Positions 52,339-62,232 of a stretch of DNA of 64,000 nucleotides are shown piece by piece. The notes under the pieces were generated by a model. The model made no database searches. It was not told the origin of the DNA and saw nothing but the letters and a program-made list of their open reading frames with translations. The stretch's first letter is position 1; every line of letters starts with the position of its first letter. The position numbers and the translations under genes were made by a program. Source of the stretch: JABDGC01 sp964466595 (GTDB lineage: Bacteria > Pseudomonadota > Gammaproteobacteria > DSM-16500); the NCBI GenBank assembly GCA_964466595.1, contig CAYXNR010000003.1, positions 1 to 64,000 on the forward strand. The letters run 5' to 3'.

Positions 52339-53631
52339 TTAGTCAGCCGTACAAAGAGCATAATGCGAAAAAACCGCCTTTCCATTATACCTTGCTTTGT
52401 CTCCCAATTTTTCTGCAATTCGTAATAATTGATTATACTTCGCTACCCGGTCTGTCCGACAGAGGGAACCCGTTTTAATTTGTCCCGCTTGGGTAGCGAC
52501 AGCTAAATCGGCAATAGTCGTATCCTCGGTTTCGCCGGAACGATGCGAGATAATCGTGTTATATTTTGCTTGTTTCGCTAGCTCAATCGCAGCCAGGGTT
52601 TCCGTGAGGGAACCAATTTGATTCGGTTTAATTAAAATTGCATTAGCTACTTTTTGATTAATCCCTTGCTGCAGAAGTTCGGTATTGGTTACAAAAATAT
52701 CATCGCCCACTAATTGGATTTTTTGACCCAGTTGCTTAGTCAGTAAAGACCAGCCGGCCCAATCACTTTCAGCCATGCCGTCTTCTATACTGATAATAGG
52801 ATAGCGTTCTACCCATTTTATCAATTGAGCAAGCCATTCTGTTGAGGAAAAACGCTGCCCACCACTCTCATAATGAGAGTTTTTATAAAATTCAGAACTG
52901 GCAACATCAAGGCCTAAATAAATTTCCTTACCAGGCTGATAACCGGCTTGTTGAATAGCTTCTAAAATCAGTTCAAGGGCTTCTTCATGAGAAGAAAGAG
53001 AAGGCGCAAATCCGCCTTCATCACCTACGCCTGTATTGAGACCTTGCTTTTGTAACAAGCGTTTTAAGCTATGAAAAATTTCGACGCCATAGCGAAGCGC
53101 TTCTGCAAAAGTCGGGGCGCCGACGGGTAAAATTAAAAATTCCTGAATAGCGAGGCCATTATTTGCATGGGCGCCGCCATTGATAATATTCATCATCGGA
53201 ACGGGCAGCAGCTCTGGATCAGTCGGTGAAAGATAGCGATAAAGTGGTAGTCCCTTCGATTTTGCCATCGCTTTAGCAAGAGCGAGCGAAAGCGCTAAGG
53301 TCGTATTTGCACCTAAATTTGCTTTATTGGGTGTACCATCCAGAGAAATTAATAATTGATCGAATTCTCTTTGTTGCTTGACTTCAAAACCGCATAAAGC
53401 TTTTTGTAAAGTCTGATTCACGAGGGAAACTGCAGTCAAGACACCCTTGCCGCCATAGCGTTTCTGGTTTCCATCACGTTTCTCTAGAGCCTCTCGCGAA
53501 CCCCTTGAGGCTCCAGCAGGAACAGAAGCACGGCCTTCGCAACCATCTGTTAAGACCACATCTACCTCAAGCGTAGGATTACCTCTGGAATCTAAAATTT
53601 CTCGACCCCGGACAGCTTGAATACAAGGCAT
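52339..53631 (-). CDS. eno: Enolase
   Basis: A 430-residue enolase converting 2-phosphoglycerate to PEP. It has REILDSRGNPTLEVDV, the NIINGGAHANNGLAIQE loop, GDEGGFAPSL, metal ligands in YLGLDVASSEFY, SIEDGMAESDW and VGDDIFVTN, catalytic lysine in ILIKPNQIGSLTET and SHRSGETEDTTIADL. It lies 21 bases after hda and 16 before ftsB. Confidence 0.98.
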   Translation of the reverse strand: MPCIQAVRGREILDSRGNPTLEVDVVLTDGCEGRASVPAGASRGSREALEKRDGNQKRYGGKGVLTAVSLVNQTLQKALCGFEVKQQREFDQLLISLDGTPNKANLGANTTLALSLALAKAMAKSKGLPLYRYLSPTDPELLPVPMMNIINGGAHANNGLAIQEFLILPVGAPTFAEALRYGVEIFHSLKRLLQKQGLNTGVGDEGGFAPSLSSHEEALELILEAIQQAGYQPGKEIYLGLDVASSEFYKNSHYESGGQRFSSTEWLAQLIKWVERYPIISIEDGMAESDWAGWSLLTKQLGQKIQLVGDDIFVTNTELLQQGINQKVANAILIKPNQIGSLTETLAAIELAKQAKYNTIISHRSGETEDTTIADLAVATQAGQIKTGSLCRTDRVAKYNQLLRIAEKLGDKARYNGKAVFSHYALCTAD

Positions 53632-53652
53632 AAACTTTTTCCTTAAAATGAT

Positions 53653-54363
53653 TTAAATTTCTAATACTTCTTTTACAAAAGGGATGGTAGGACGACGCTT
53701 GGAAGCAAGAGAAGCCTTATCCAGGGCTTCTAAGGCGGCAAATAAAGTGGTCATGTGTCGTGGGCAATGCGTCAAAATAAAGCGCGCCACTTCCTCTGAT
53801 AACAACAAACCGCGAAGCTCCGCTCGACGAATCAGCACCTCTTGTTTTTCATCATCTGGAACCGGCTGCACCTGATAAACTACGCCGGCAGTTAAACGCG
53901 AAGCCAGATCAGGCAAAATTAAGCCCAAGGACTTCGGCGCTGTTTTGGCAGCCATAATCAGCCTGCCACCAGCATCCAATAAGCGATTATAAAAATATAA
54001 AAAAGCCTCTTCCCATAGGCTTTGACCCGCAATGACATGCACATCGTCGACACAAACAACAGCGAGCTTTTCAAGTCCCTCTAAGATTTCTGGGGAATAG
54101 GATAATAAACTGGCTAAAGGAAGATAAATGGAAGGCAAATTAAATTGCTTGGCTACATGACAACAAGCCTGCGATAAATGAGTGCGTCCGACACCACCCG
54201 CCCCATAAAAATAGATTGTTCTCTCTCCTTTTCCAGAGGCTGTTCGTTTAAGCTCCATTAAGAGCTCTGCATTTTGCCGCGAAAAATAATTCGCAAAGGT
54301 AGCCTCATCCCTCAGGCCGACACTTAAAGTAAGCTGCTTAATCAATCCTGTTTTCTCAGTCAT
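53653..54363 (-). CDS. hda: DnaA-homologous regulator Hda
   Basis: This 236-residue AAA+ protein resembles DnaA domain III without the DNA-binding domain IV. It has a modified Walker A (FYGAGGVGRTHLSQACC; the lysine before T is an arginine), Walker B VVCVDDVHVIAG and sensor ASRLTAGVVYQV. Hda stimulates ATP hydrolysis on DnaA in contact with the sliding clamp. The N-terminal KQLTLSVGL fits the clamp-binding motif QL-x-L. It lies between a DUF2066 gene and eno. Confidence 0.93.
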   Translation of the reverse strand: MTEKTGLIKQLTLSVGLRDEATFANYFSRQNAELLMELKRTASGKGERTIYFYGAGGVGRTHLSQACCHVAKQFNLPSIYLPLASLLSYSPEILEGLEKLAVVCVDDVHVIAGQSLWEEAFLYFYNRLLDAGGRLIMAAKTAPKSLGLILPDLASRLTAGVVYQVQPVPDDEKQEVLIRRAELRGLLLSEEVARFILTHCPRHMTTLFAALEALDKASLASKRRPTIPFVKEVLEI

Positions 54364-54385
54364 GTCCGTAACATCTGCTTTTTGA

Positions 54386-55417
54386 CTATCTCATCCAAAG
54401 ATACGTTAATTCATTTTCCTTTTCCATCTGTAGCTTCAGATGCTGACCCACAGAAGCTTCTTGCATAAAGGCTTGTTGGGCCCCTTGCACCTCGAGGCGA
54501 AAGCTGACCTCATCACCCAACACATTCTCGACTTCCATTTGCCGAATCAGTGAAATATGCTTCATAAAGCGTAGTAAATTTTCAAAATCTTCCTGTTCGC
54601 TAATGCCTTTTACCACCAAGAGAAAAGAAGAAGAAATTTCTTCCGTCTGAACGCTCGCATAACGAGAGGCTAAGGTTGTGGCTAGCTTATTGCTTAAGGC
54701 CTCGATGAGCAAAGGCGCTGTATCACCACTGAGCTCCCAATCACCTTGCTCCTGTCCTACACTCAGTCGAAAATGCCCGATCAGCTTTTTATCTTGCCTC
54801 TCAATGCTTCCAATGAGTAAGCCATCACTGTTATAACGAGCACTCGCTTTTTGTAAGACAGTGAGTGAGCGAGAACGAAGATCAGTGATAGAAACCTCGT
54901 TTAATTCATTGAGGTCCATCATTGGCAACAAGAGCGGTATACCTCTTTGAAGCGCTTGCTTTTTTAAGAGCAGGCCATATTCATTGTTTGACTGATTATC
55001 AACTATTTCAGGCGGATGATCGGGAAGCTCAACTAAGAGCCAGACTAAAACGAGAGGACGATTTTTATCCCAAATTGGCTCTTTTGCCTGACGCAGCAAT
55101 TTTCTCATGCTTTTAGGATCAAACTTGACCTTCAAAAAAAAGGGCGTAGCTTGAAGCCCAGAAGGGAGATAAGAAAATTCCTCCACGAGCTTCTGCGAAG
55201 ACGGCATAGCAGCCTTGATCGCTGCATTTTGAAGAAGGTCTGCAGTGCCGCTGATCTTATTTAAGGTTTGAATAAAAGCTTGCTCGATGGCTTGATTTCT
55301 TTGCTGTTCATCTTGAGAGGAAACAGGCACCTCGGCCTCATAAATGGATTCCATTTTCATCGCAGAAGCCGCGTGAACCCACAGTGCTAAGACCATCACC
55401 CAGACGACATTTTTCAT
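54386..55417 (-). CDS. DUF2066 family periplasmic protein
   Basis: A 343-residue protein with a cleavable signal peptide (hydrophobic to about residue 19, ASA cleavage). The DUF2066 signature follows: YEAEVPVSSQDEQQRNQAIE, AFIQTLNKISG, then PLVLVWLLVELPD. The function is unknown. It commonly lies upstream of hda in gammaproteobacteria, as here (22 bases). The C-terminal half has a repeated alpha/beta pattern. Confidence 0.85.
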   Translation of the reverse strand: MKNVVWVMVLALWVHAASAMKMESIYEAEVPVSSQDEQQRNQAIEQAFIQTLNKISGTADLLQNAAIKAAMPSSQKLVEEFSYLPSGLQATPFFLKVKFDPKSMRKLLRQAKEPIWDKNRPLVLVWLLVELPDHPPEIVDNQSNNEYGLLLKKQALQRGIPLLLPMMDLNELNEVSITDLRSRSLTVLQKASARYNSDGLLIGSIERQDKKLIGHFRLSVGQEQGDWELSGDTAPLLIEALSNKLATTLASRYASVQTEEISSSFLLVVKGISEQEDFENLLRFMKHISLIRQMEVENVLGDEVSFRLEVQGAQQAFMQEASVGQHLKLQMEKENELTYLWMR

Positions 55418-55590
55418 AAACTCCTCTGCCTCATTCTAGAAAGGATTATAATTGTTTTTCCAATATACCTTTGCAATATATTTGAACAGTTAAAGATCAC
55501 TTCAATTTTACCACAAGTTGCGCTAAGACCTAGATTTTTATAAATTTATATATTATGATGAAATTAACCTAATAGGATGTGCTAAAGACT

Positions 55591-55932
55591 ATGCTAATCA
55601 AATCTCAGCTGATTGCTGAACTTAGTAAGCAACTGTCTTATATCCCCGAAAAAGACATTATGTTGGGCGTTAACCAGGTTTTAAATTTAATGGGTGATAC
55701 GCTTAGCAATGGAGATAGGATAGAAATTCGCGGTTTTGGCAGTTTTTCCTTGCATTATCGTCCACCACGCAGAGCACATAACCCTAAAACGGGTGAAAAA
55801 CTCATGACTGAACCTAAGTATGCTGCTCATTTCAAACCCGGCAAAGAATTGCGCGATCAAATTAATGCCAATCGCCATCTCCCCTTGCAGGATGATGAAG
55901 ATCTGGGTAATAGCGAGGATGAGGAAGAATAA
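55591..55932 (+). CDS. ihfB: Integration host factor beta subunit (HU/IHF family)
   Basis: A 113-residue nucleoid protein. Helices LIKSQLIAELSKQLSYIPE are followed by the beta arm GDRIEIRGFGSFSLHYRPPR and HNPKTGEKL, and the end FKPGKELRDQIN. The RIEIRGFGSFSLH block favours IhfB. It bends DNA at specific sites with IhfA. The ATG at 55591 is chosen over an in-frame GTG at 55579. Unlike E. coli IhfB (94 residues), it has an acidic tail of about 18 residues (DDEDLGNSEDEEE). Confidence 0.9.
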   Translation: MLIKSQLIAELSKQLSYIPEKDIMLGVNQVLNLMGDTLSNGDRIEIRGFGSFSLHYRPPRRAHNPKTGEKLMTEPKYAAHFKPGKELRDQINANRHLPLQDDEDLGNSEDEEE

Positions 55933-55950
55933 GGCTAGACGGCTAGCCTT
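55931..55950. terminator. Short perfect hairpin between ihfB and dcd
   Basis: AAGGCTAG (55931-55938) pairs perfectly with CTAGCCTT (55943-55950) around ACGG. It overlaps the ihfB stop codon and lies between two convergent genes. No U tract follows, so a bidirectional terminator is likely but not certain. Confidence 0.5.
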
Positions 55951-55965
55951 GCGAGCTTGGGCTTG

Positions 55966-56532
55966 TTAAGAAATGGGTAGAGTCACGCCTTTCTGATATT
56001 GATATTTTCCTCCACGATCTTTATATGAAGTTTCACAACTTTCATCTGATTCTAAGAAAAGCATCTGCGCCACGCCCTCATTAGCATAGATTTTTGCCGG
56101 CAAAGGCGTGGTATTAGAAAACTCTAGCGTTACATGCCCCTCCCACTCTGGTTCTAAGGGCGTCACATTCACAATAATGCCGCAACGCGCATAAGTCGAT
56201 TTGCCTAAACAAATCACGAGCACCTGGCGCGGAATTCGAAAATATTCAACACTCCGCGCTAGAGCAAAGGAATTGGGGGGAATAATACAGATATCCGCTT
56301 GAAGATCCACAAAACTACTCGGGCAAAAGTTTTTAGGATCAACCACAGCTGAATTAATATTAGTGAAAATCTTAAATTCATTTGCGCAACGAACATCGTA
56401 GCCATAACTGGAGAGGCCATAGGAAATCACCTTGGTCTTTTGATTTTCTCTCACCTGTCCGGACTCAAAGGGCGTAATCATGCCTTGTTCAAGAGCCATG
56501 CGACGGATCCATTTATCCGATTTAATACTCAT
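55966..56532 (-). CDS. dcd: dCTP deaminase
   Basis: A 188-residue trimeric dUTPase-fold enzyme. Motifs are SYGLSSYGYDVRCANEF, the catalytic region LGKSTYARCGIIVNVTPLEP with E in PEWEGHVTLEFSNTT, and IYANEGVAQMLFLESD. It produces dUTP for thymidylate synthesis. It lies 19 bases after mrp, a conserved pair. Confidence 0.97.
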   Translation of the reverse strand: MSIKSDKWIRRMALEQGMITPFESGQVRENQKTKVISYGLSSYGYDVRCANEFKIFTNINSAVVDPKNFCPSSFVDLQADICIIPPNSFALARSVEYFRIPRQVLVICLGKSTYARCGIIVNVTPLEPEWEGHVTLEFSNTTPLPAKIYANEGVAQMLFLESDESCETSYKDRGGKYQYQKGVTLPIS

Positions 56533-56551
56533 CCTTTCTACTCCTTAATTT

Positions 56552-57640
56552 TCATTCCACTTTAATAGGGGGAAATTTATGCGAATAATTTATAGCTTGT
56601 AGGGAGAGCCGTGCAGCCACCCGTCTTGCTAATTGACGATATTGACGGGCATAGACTCCTTCTGGCGCTTGAACCACGGGAGGCCGGCCACTGTCGGTTG
56701 CCTCTCCTAACTTTTTATCGAGGGGAAAGCTTGCTAAGACCTGAGTTTTAAATTCGAGTGCCAAGCGCTCTGCTCCTCCCTCGCCAAATAAGGCTTCTGT
56801 ATGCCCGCATTGAGAGCAGAGATGAGCAGCCATATTTTCCACTATGCCGAGGATCGGAACCTTTAATTTTGTGAACATCGCGCAAGCACGCCGCACATCT
56901 TTCAAGGCCAATTCCTGTGGTGTGGTTACCATGAGGGACCCGCTCACTGGAATTTTTTGGGACAGCGTTAATTGAATATCGCCTGTTCCTGGCGGCAAAT
57001 CGATTACCAAATAATCTAAGGCTTCCCATTGAGTATCATTTAATAATTGTTGTAAAGCCATACTAATCATGGGGCCCCGCCAAACAACTGCCTCCTTCTC
57101 ATTCACCAATAAACCCAAAGACATGGCTTGAATGCCTAGCGTTTTGATAGGCATAATCATTTTTTTATCGCGGATTTCCGGTCGGGTTTGAATCCCCAAC
57201 ATGGTCGGCTGGCTGGGGCCATAGATATCGGCATCTAAAATACCGACTGAAGCTCCTTCTTGCGCTAAAGCCAAAGCCAGATTAACGGCTACGGTTGACT
57301 TACCTACCCCCCCCTTGCCAGAGGCCACTGCTATCAAATTTTTTATTTGGGGTAAGGCCCTGATGGCACTATACCCAACATGGGTGTCAATCCGTGAGGA
57401 AAGCGCTATTTCTATATTTTTGTCAGGGAAAAAAGAGCTTAAAAACGAACGTAAGTCGCTCAGCCACGTTTCGCGGATACTGCCGATCGGAAAACCCAGC
57501 ACCACCTCAAGCTGAATTGAATCGGAGCGGAGTGTAATATTCTTAATAGCTTTAGCCGTCACCAAATCCTGCGCTAAATCAGGATCAACATAAGCACGCA
57601 GCCTGGTTTCAACCTCAGCAACTGTTATCGCTTGCTTCAT
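56552..57640 (-). CDS. mrp: Iron-sulphur cluster carrier ATPase Mrp/ApbC
   Basis: A 362-residue protein: an N-terminal MIP18-like (DUF59) domain (about 1-85), then a ParA/MinD-type P-loop AVASGKGGVGKSTVAVNLA, DADIYGPSQPTMLGI, VIDLPPGTGDIQLTL, and the cluster-binding CxxC in AAHLCSQCGHTE. It carries 4Fe-4S clusters to apoproteins. Together with dcd it is usually divergent from metG; here nudC and a permease lie between. Confidence 0.96.
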   Translation of the reverse strand: MKQAITVAEVETRLRAYVDPDLAQDLVTAKAIKNITLRSDSIQLEVVLGFPIGSIRETWLSDLRSFLSSFFPDKNIEIALSSRIDTHVGYSAIRALPQIKNLIAVASGKGGVGKSTVAVNLALALAQEGASVGILDADIYGPSQPTMLGIQTRPEIRDKKMIMPIKTLGIQAMSLGLLVNEKEAVVWRGPMISMALQQLLNDTQWEALDYLVIDLPPGTGDIQLTLSQKIPVSGSLMVTTPQELALKDVRRACAMFTKLKVPILGIVENMAAHLCSQCGHTEALFGEGGAERLALEFKTQVLASFPLDKKLGEATDSGRPPVVQAPEGVYARQYRQLARRVAARLSLQAINYSHKFPPIKVE

Positions 57641-57780
57641 GCGGCACGGTCAGCTCAGTTTGGTTAGAATGGAGGATCCGGAATTTATTCTGTATAGACC
57701 CTTTGTTTTGCAAGAAAATACACTAAAATGATACCTTTAACAACAGGGAAGCTTCCTTCTGCTTCAATTGAGCGAGTCTG

Positions 57781-58626
57781 ATGATAGAAAACTTTAAACC
57801 ACAAGGCTTTATTAATAAACACACCCTCTGTCAGGATCCACAGAGCGGCGATTTTATTTTTGGTTTTATAGAAAACAAGCTTCTTTTATTGAAAAATGGT
57901 GAACTGCCCGCTTGGAGAGATATTAAGCACTTGATTGATAGAGAAAAAATAGAACTCTATGAGTTTGGAACATTTAGGAGCCAAGCCTGTTTGCTTATTC
58001 TTCCCTTACCCGAAGCCCTGCACACTGCGGACCAATTTCATTTTCGCCCAGTGCGCTTTTGTCATGAAACGCTAGATGAAGCCTTTTTTCGGATTGCTGG
58101 TCTTGCACGTCAACTGCATCATTGGCGCTCAAGCCATTGCTATTGCGGGCGCTGCGGAACGAAGACTCTCGATCAACCCGATGAGCGAGCCAAGCTCTGC
58201 CCTAGCTGTCAGCTGCTGGCCTACCCCCAACTCTACCCCTGCATTATTGTGCTAGTAACGCGGGGATCGCAGCTATTATTAGCACGCTCACCTCATTTTC
58301 AACCCGGAATCTATAGCACACTTGCTGGCTTTATTGAACCCGGCGAATCAGCAGAAAATGCCGTGGGTCGCGAAATACAGGAGGAGGTCAAGCTCACCGT
58401 TAAAAATATTCGCTATAGCCTCTCTCAGCCCTGGCCCTTCCCTAATTCGCTGATGTTAGGCTTTTATGCAGAATATGATAGTGGTGAAATTATCATTGAT
58501 CCGCTAGAACTAGAGGATGCGCAATGGTTTGAGTCAAACCGACTACCGCTTTTACCCTCTCCTTTCAGTATCTCTAGACTATTAATTGAAAAGCACTTAA
58601 AAGAAAAACAGTCTGCGCTGAAATGA
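57781..58626 (+). CDS. nudC: NAD+ diphosphatase / NAD-RNA decapping enzyme NudC
   Basis: A 281-residue Nudix enzyme with a zinc ribbon (HCYCGRCGTKT and LCPSCQLL) and the Nudix box GFIEPGESAENAVGREIQEE. The downstream QPWPFPNSLMLGF is the SQPWPFPxS signature of NADH/NAD-hydrolysing members. It cleaves NAD(H) and removes NAD caps from RNA. It is transcribed toward the APC permease with 34 bases between. Confidence 0.95.
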   Translation: MIENFKPQGFINKHTLCQDPQSGDFIFGFIENKLLLLKNGELPAWRDIKHLIDREKIELYEFGTFRSQACLLILPLPEALHTADQFHFRPVRFCHETLDEAFFRIAGLARQLHHWRSSHCYCGRCGTKTLDQPDERAKLCPSCQLLAYPQLYPCIIVLVTRGSQLLLARSPHFQPGIYSTLAGFIEPGESAENAVGREIQEEVKLTVKNIRYSLSQPWPFPNSLMLGFYAEYDSGEIIIDPLELEDAQWFESNRLPLLPSPFSISRLLIEKHLKEKQSALK

Positions 58627-58669
58627 TGATTTATCTTTATCATTATGGTATAAATCCCTGTTGGTCAAC

Positions 58670-60124
58670 ATGAGAAACCCCTATAGGCTTATGAGAAAAC
58701 CAGCCACTACCCTTACTTTGGTCATGCTCAATATTGCGGCCATTGGATCCCTGAATAATCTTCCTAGTTTAGCGCTCGTCGGACTGAGCTCTATTACTTA
58801 TTATGTCATTGCCATGGCGCTATTTTTTGTGCCTTATTCCTTGATCGTTGCCGAGCTCGCTTCTGCTTATAAAAAAGAAAATGGCATCTATGTCTGGGTA
58901 AAAGAAGCTTTTGGCCCGGGCTGGGGCTTTACCGCAGCTTGGTTACAATGGATCGAAAATCTTTTTTGGTACCCTACCATTCTCTCCTTTGTTGCAGCCT
59001 CCCTCGGGCATTTATTGGATCCAACTCTCGCTAGCAGTAAAGTTTACAACCTCGTGACAACGCTTGGCATCTATTGGACCCTAACCGTCGCTAACTTTTA
59101 TGGTATTCGGGCCTCGGCCTTGATCAGCCTGATTGGTTCTTCTCTTGGCATTTTGATTCCCGGCAGCGTACTCATCATCTGTGGGGTAATCTGGTATACC
59201 ACTCATCAGCCCCTCGCTTTAACAATCAGCTGGGAGGCGCTTAAACCGGATTTACAACAATACCAAAACCTTGCCCTCATTGTTGGAATCGCTCAAACCT
59301 TGGCCGGCCTAGAAATATCTGCTGTCCATACGCCCTATGTCCATCGACCCCAACAAGCCTATCCCTTAGCAACCCTCACCTCTACCCTACTGGTACTCAC
59401 TTCCTCCATTTTAGGCAGTCTGGCAATCGCCGCACTCGTTCCGACGCAAACCATTGACCTGAACAATGGAGTAGCTCAAACCTTTGCCAGCTTCTTGAAT
59501 TATTTTCATATCCCCTATTTAGAAAGCATTCTGATCGTTCTCATGGCTATTGGTGGCATCACAGCCGCAAGCGCTTGGATTTCTGGACCCTCCGCTAGTT
59601 TGGCACAGGCGGCAGAAGATGATTGTCTTCCCCGCCTTTTCAAAAAAACCAACTCTGCGGGCGTATCCTTTCCTATCCTGATACTACAAGGCCTACTTGT
59701 CTCTGCCTTCTGTGGCCTCTTTATTGTGATGCCGACTGTAAGCAGTGCCTATTGGCTCTTAACGGTTATCGCTGGACAACTCTATTTAATGATGTACTTA
59801 TTAATGTTTGCAACAGCCATTAAGCTCAGAGCTAAAAAATCAGCTTCCTATGTTTATAAGATGGGGGGAGTTAAAACCACCTGGTTTGTTTCTATTCTCG
59901 GCTCGGTGGGTTGCCTCAGTTTCATTCTTCTTGGCTTCCTGCCGCCGCCTTCTCTCGGTTTAGCTAATTATTCTGACTATTATCTCATTCAAACTATTTC
60001 TCTTGCAGTCATGGTTTTATTACCGCCTCTTATTTACTATTTCTCTCAGCCGAAGAGTCTCAAACTCAAAGCTCAGCCTAGCTTGAATTTAGAGCCGGCA
60101 ACAGAACAGATCACTACGATGTGA
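58670..60124 (+). CDS. APC-family amino acid permease (GadC-like)
   Basis: A 484-residue transporter with about 12 membrane helices. It has the family's first-helix region (MLNIAAIGSLNNLPSLAL), YKKENGIYVWVKEAFGPGWG (the G-G-x-Y-x-W-type loop) and AAEDDCLPRLFKKTN. Closest in style to the glutamate:GABA antiporter group found in Legionella and Coxiella. The substrate cannot be read from sequence. The ATG at 58670 is preferred over an in-frame TTG at 58661. Amino-acid uptake would fit a host-dependent lifestyle. Confidence 0.92.
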   Translation: MRNPYRLMRKPATTLTLVMLNIAAIGSLNNLPSLALVGLSSITYYVIAMALFFVPYSLIVAELASAYKKENGIYVWVKEAFGPGWGFTAAWLQWIENLFWYPTILSFVAASLGHLLDPTLASSKVYNLVTTLGIYWTLTVANFYGIRASALISLIGSSLGILIPGSVLIICGVIWYTTHQPLALTISWEALKPDLQQYQNLALIVGIAQTLAGLEISAVHTPYVHRPQQAYPLATLTSTLLVLTSSILGSLAIAALVPTQTIDLNNGVAQTFASFLNYFHIPYLESILIVLMAIGGITAASAWISGPSASLAQAAEDDCLPRLFKKTNSAGVSFPILILQGLLVSAFCGLFIVMPTVSSAYWLLTVIAGQLYLMMYLLMFATAIKLRAKKSASYVYKMGGVKTTWFVSILGSVGCLSFILLGFLPPPSLGLANYSDYYLIQTISLAVMVLLPPLIYYFSQPKSLKLKAQPSLNLEPATEQITTM

Positions 60125-60213
60125 GAGCTTTCAAGGATATGGAGCCATCTTATTGCGCTCAGCTCGTGTATACTCTAGTATTGCAAGCCTTTGAGAATAG
60201 TAATTAAAAACTT

Positions 60214-62232
60214 ATGCGCAAAATTTTAGTAACGACTGCCCTGACTTATGCAAATGGCCCGATGCACCTCGGCCATCTCGTCGATAATATTCAGGCTGAT
60301 ATCTGGGTGCGTTTTCAAAACCTGCGCGGACATCATTGTCTTTTTATTTCAGGTTGCGATGCTCATGGCACACCTATTATGCTTCAAGCTGAAAAGATGA
60401 AGATCGCACCCGAAGCCTTGGTCGCCCAACTTCGCCAAGAACATCATCAGGATTTAAAAGATTTCTTCGTTCTGCTTGATAATTACTACACAACTCATTC
60501 GAGCGAAAATCAGGAACTAGCCAATCTTTTTTTCAAGCGCCACGAACAAAAAGCTAATATTGAAAAACGTCTGATTCAACAAGCCTACGATCCAATAAAA
60601 AATATGTTTTTACCGGATCGTTTTATCAAAGGCGAATGTCCGCGCTGCCAAGCCCGCGATCAATATGGAGATAACTGTGAGGTTTGCGGTGCAACTTATG
60701 CGCCAACCGATTTAAAAAATCCCTATTCTACCCTGTCAGGGGCGAAGCCCATCAAAAAAGAATCAGAGCATTATTTTTTTAAGTTACAAAACTACGAAAA
60801 GGATCTTCACACGTGGACAGCCGAAGGTCATCTTCAAGAGCAGGTCAAGCATAAACTGGATGAATGGTTTAAAGATGGCTTGCAAGCCTGGGACATCTCT
60901 CGTGATGCCCCTTATTTTGGTTTTCATATTCCGGGCGAAAAAGATAAATATTATTATTGCTGGCTAGATGCGCCTATCGGCTATATGGCGAGTTTCAAAA
61001 ATCTTTGCGAGCAGCGAAAAGAACTTGATTTTGACAGCTATTGGGCGGAAAACAGCAGCGCAGAGCTTTATCATTTTATTGGTAAAGATATCATGTATTT
61101 TCATGCTCTCTTTTGGCCGGCCCTACTCAAGGGGGCAGAATTTCGTAGGCCCACAGCTATTTTTGCGCATGGTTTTCTAACCATTGACGGGCAAAAAATG
61201 TCAAAGTCTCGTGGCACTTTTATTAAGGCCAGAACCTATCTAAATCACTTCAATCCGGAATATCTACGCTATTATTTTGCTGCAAAATTATCGAACCGTA
61301 TTGAAGATCTGGATCTTCAGTTGAATGACTTTAGAAACCGCGTCAATGCCGATTTAGTTGGTAAATTTGTCAATATTGCCAGCCGCACCGCAAGCTTTCT
61401 CACTCGTTTTTTTTCGGGCCAGCTGGCAACTAGCTTGAGTGAGCCCGCGCTCTATCAGAGCTTTGTCGATGCTGGGGAAGAAATTGCGGAACAATGGCAA
61501 AAATTAAATTATAGTCAGGCTATCCGTCAAATCATGGCTCTAGCTGATATTGCTAATCAATATATTGATGAAAAAAAACCGTGGATACTTTGCAAAGATC
61601 AAACGCGCTTACCTGAGGTTCAGGCAATTTGTACTGTGGGTCTTAATCTTTTTCGCCTTTTAACTATTTATTTAAAACCAGTGTTGCCGCACACAGCAAA
61701 ACAAGTCGAAATTTTCTTAAATATCCCCCCTTTGTTTTGGAAAGATGCTCACTTACCGCTTCTCGCACATCATATTCAGGAGTATAAACCGCTTATGACC
61801 CGTATCGAAGAAAAACAAATTGCTGAACTGAAAGCCGCCGCAGAGACCGATCTTGACAACAATCAGACTACTACTCCTTCTTCTCTGACCTCCTCACCCT
61901 TTAAAGAGCTCATCTCCTTGGAGGATTTTTCTAAAGTTGATCTGCGTATTGCCAAGATCATTCAAGCAGAGTCTATTGAAGGCGCTGATAAATTACTGCG
62001 ACTACAAGTTGATCTCGGTAATGAAAATCGGCAGGTTATCGCCGGCATTAAATCTGCTTATTCCCCTGAAGAAGTCCTCGGCCGTTTGGTTCTTGTCGTT
62101 GCGAATTTAGCTCCCCGAAAAATGCGTTTTGGTGTTTCAGAGGGCATGGTCTTGGTTGCTGGCAGCGGCACAGGTGAGCTTTGGCTGCTCAGTCCCGATT
62201 CGGGAGCCAAACCTGGCATGGTAGTCAAATGA
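60214..62232 (+). CDS. metG: Methionyl-tRNA synthetase
   Basis: A 672-residue class I synthetase. HIGH region ANGPMHLGHLVDNIQADI, zinc knuckle with CPRC and CEVC, KMSKS loop GQKMSKSRGTFI, anticodon domain, and a C-terminal EMAP/Trbp111-like tRNA-binding domain (from about 565: FSKVDLRIAKIIQAESIEGA). It charges initiator and elongator tRNA(Met). Its stop overlaps the start of a ferredoxin gene (ATGA). Confidence 0.98.
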   Translation: MRKILVTTALTYANGPMHLGHLVDNIQADIWVRFQNLRGHHCLFISGCDAHGTPIMLQAEKMKIAPEALVAQLRQEHHQDLKDFFVLLDNYYTTHSSENQELANLFFKRHEQKANIEKRLIQQAYDPIKNMFLPDRFIKGECPRCQARDQYGDNCEVCGATYAPTDLKNPYSTLSGAKPIKKESEHYFFKLQNYEKDLHTWTAEGHLQEQVKHKLDEWFKDGLQAWDISRDAPYFGFHIPGEKDKYYYCWLDAPIGYMASFKNLCEQRKELDFDSYWAENSSAELYHFIGKDIMYFHALFWPALLKGAEFRRPTAIFAHGFLTIDGQKMSKSRGTFIKARTYLNHFNPEYLRYYFAAKLSNRIEDLDLQLNDFRNRVNADLVGKFVNIASRTASFLTRFFSGQLATSLSEPALYQSFVDAGEEIAEQWQKLNYSQAIRQIMALADIANQYIDEKKPWILCKDQTRLPEVQAICTVGLNLFRLLTIYLKPVLPHTAKQVEIFLNIPPLFWKDAHLPLLAHHIQEYKPLMTRIEEKQIAELKAAAETDLDNNQTTTPSSLTSSPFKELISLEDFSKVDLRIAKIIQAESIEGADKLLRLQVDLGNENRQVIAGIKSAYSPEEVLGRLVLVVANLAPRKMRFGVSEGMVLVAGSGTGELWLLSPDSGAKPGMVVK

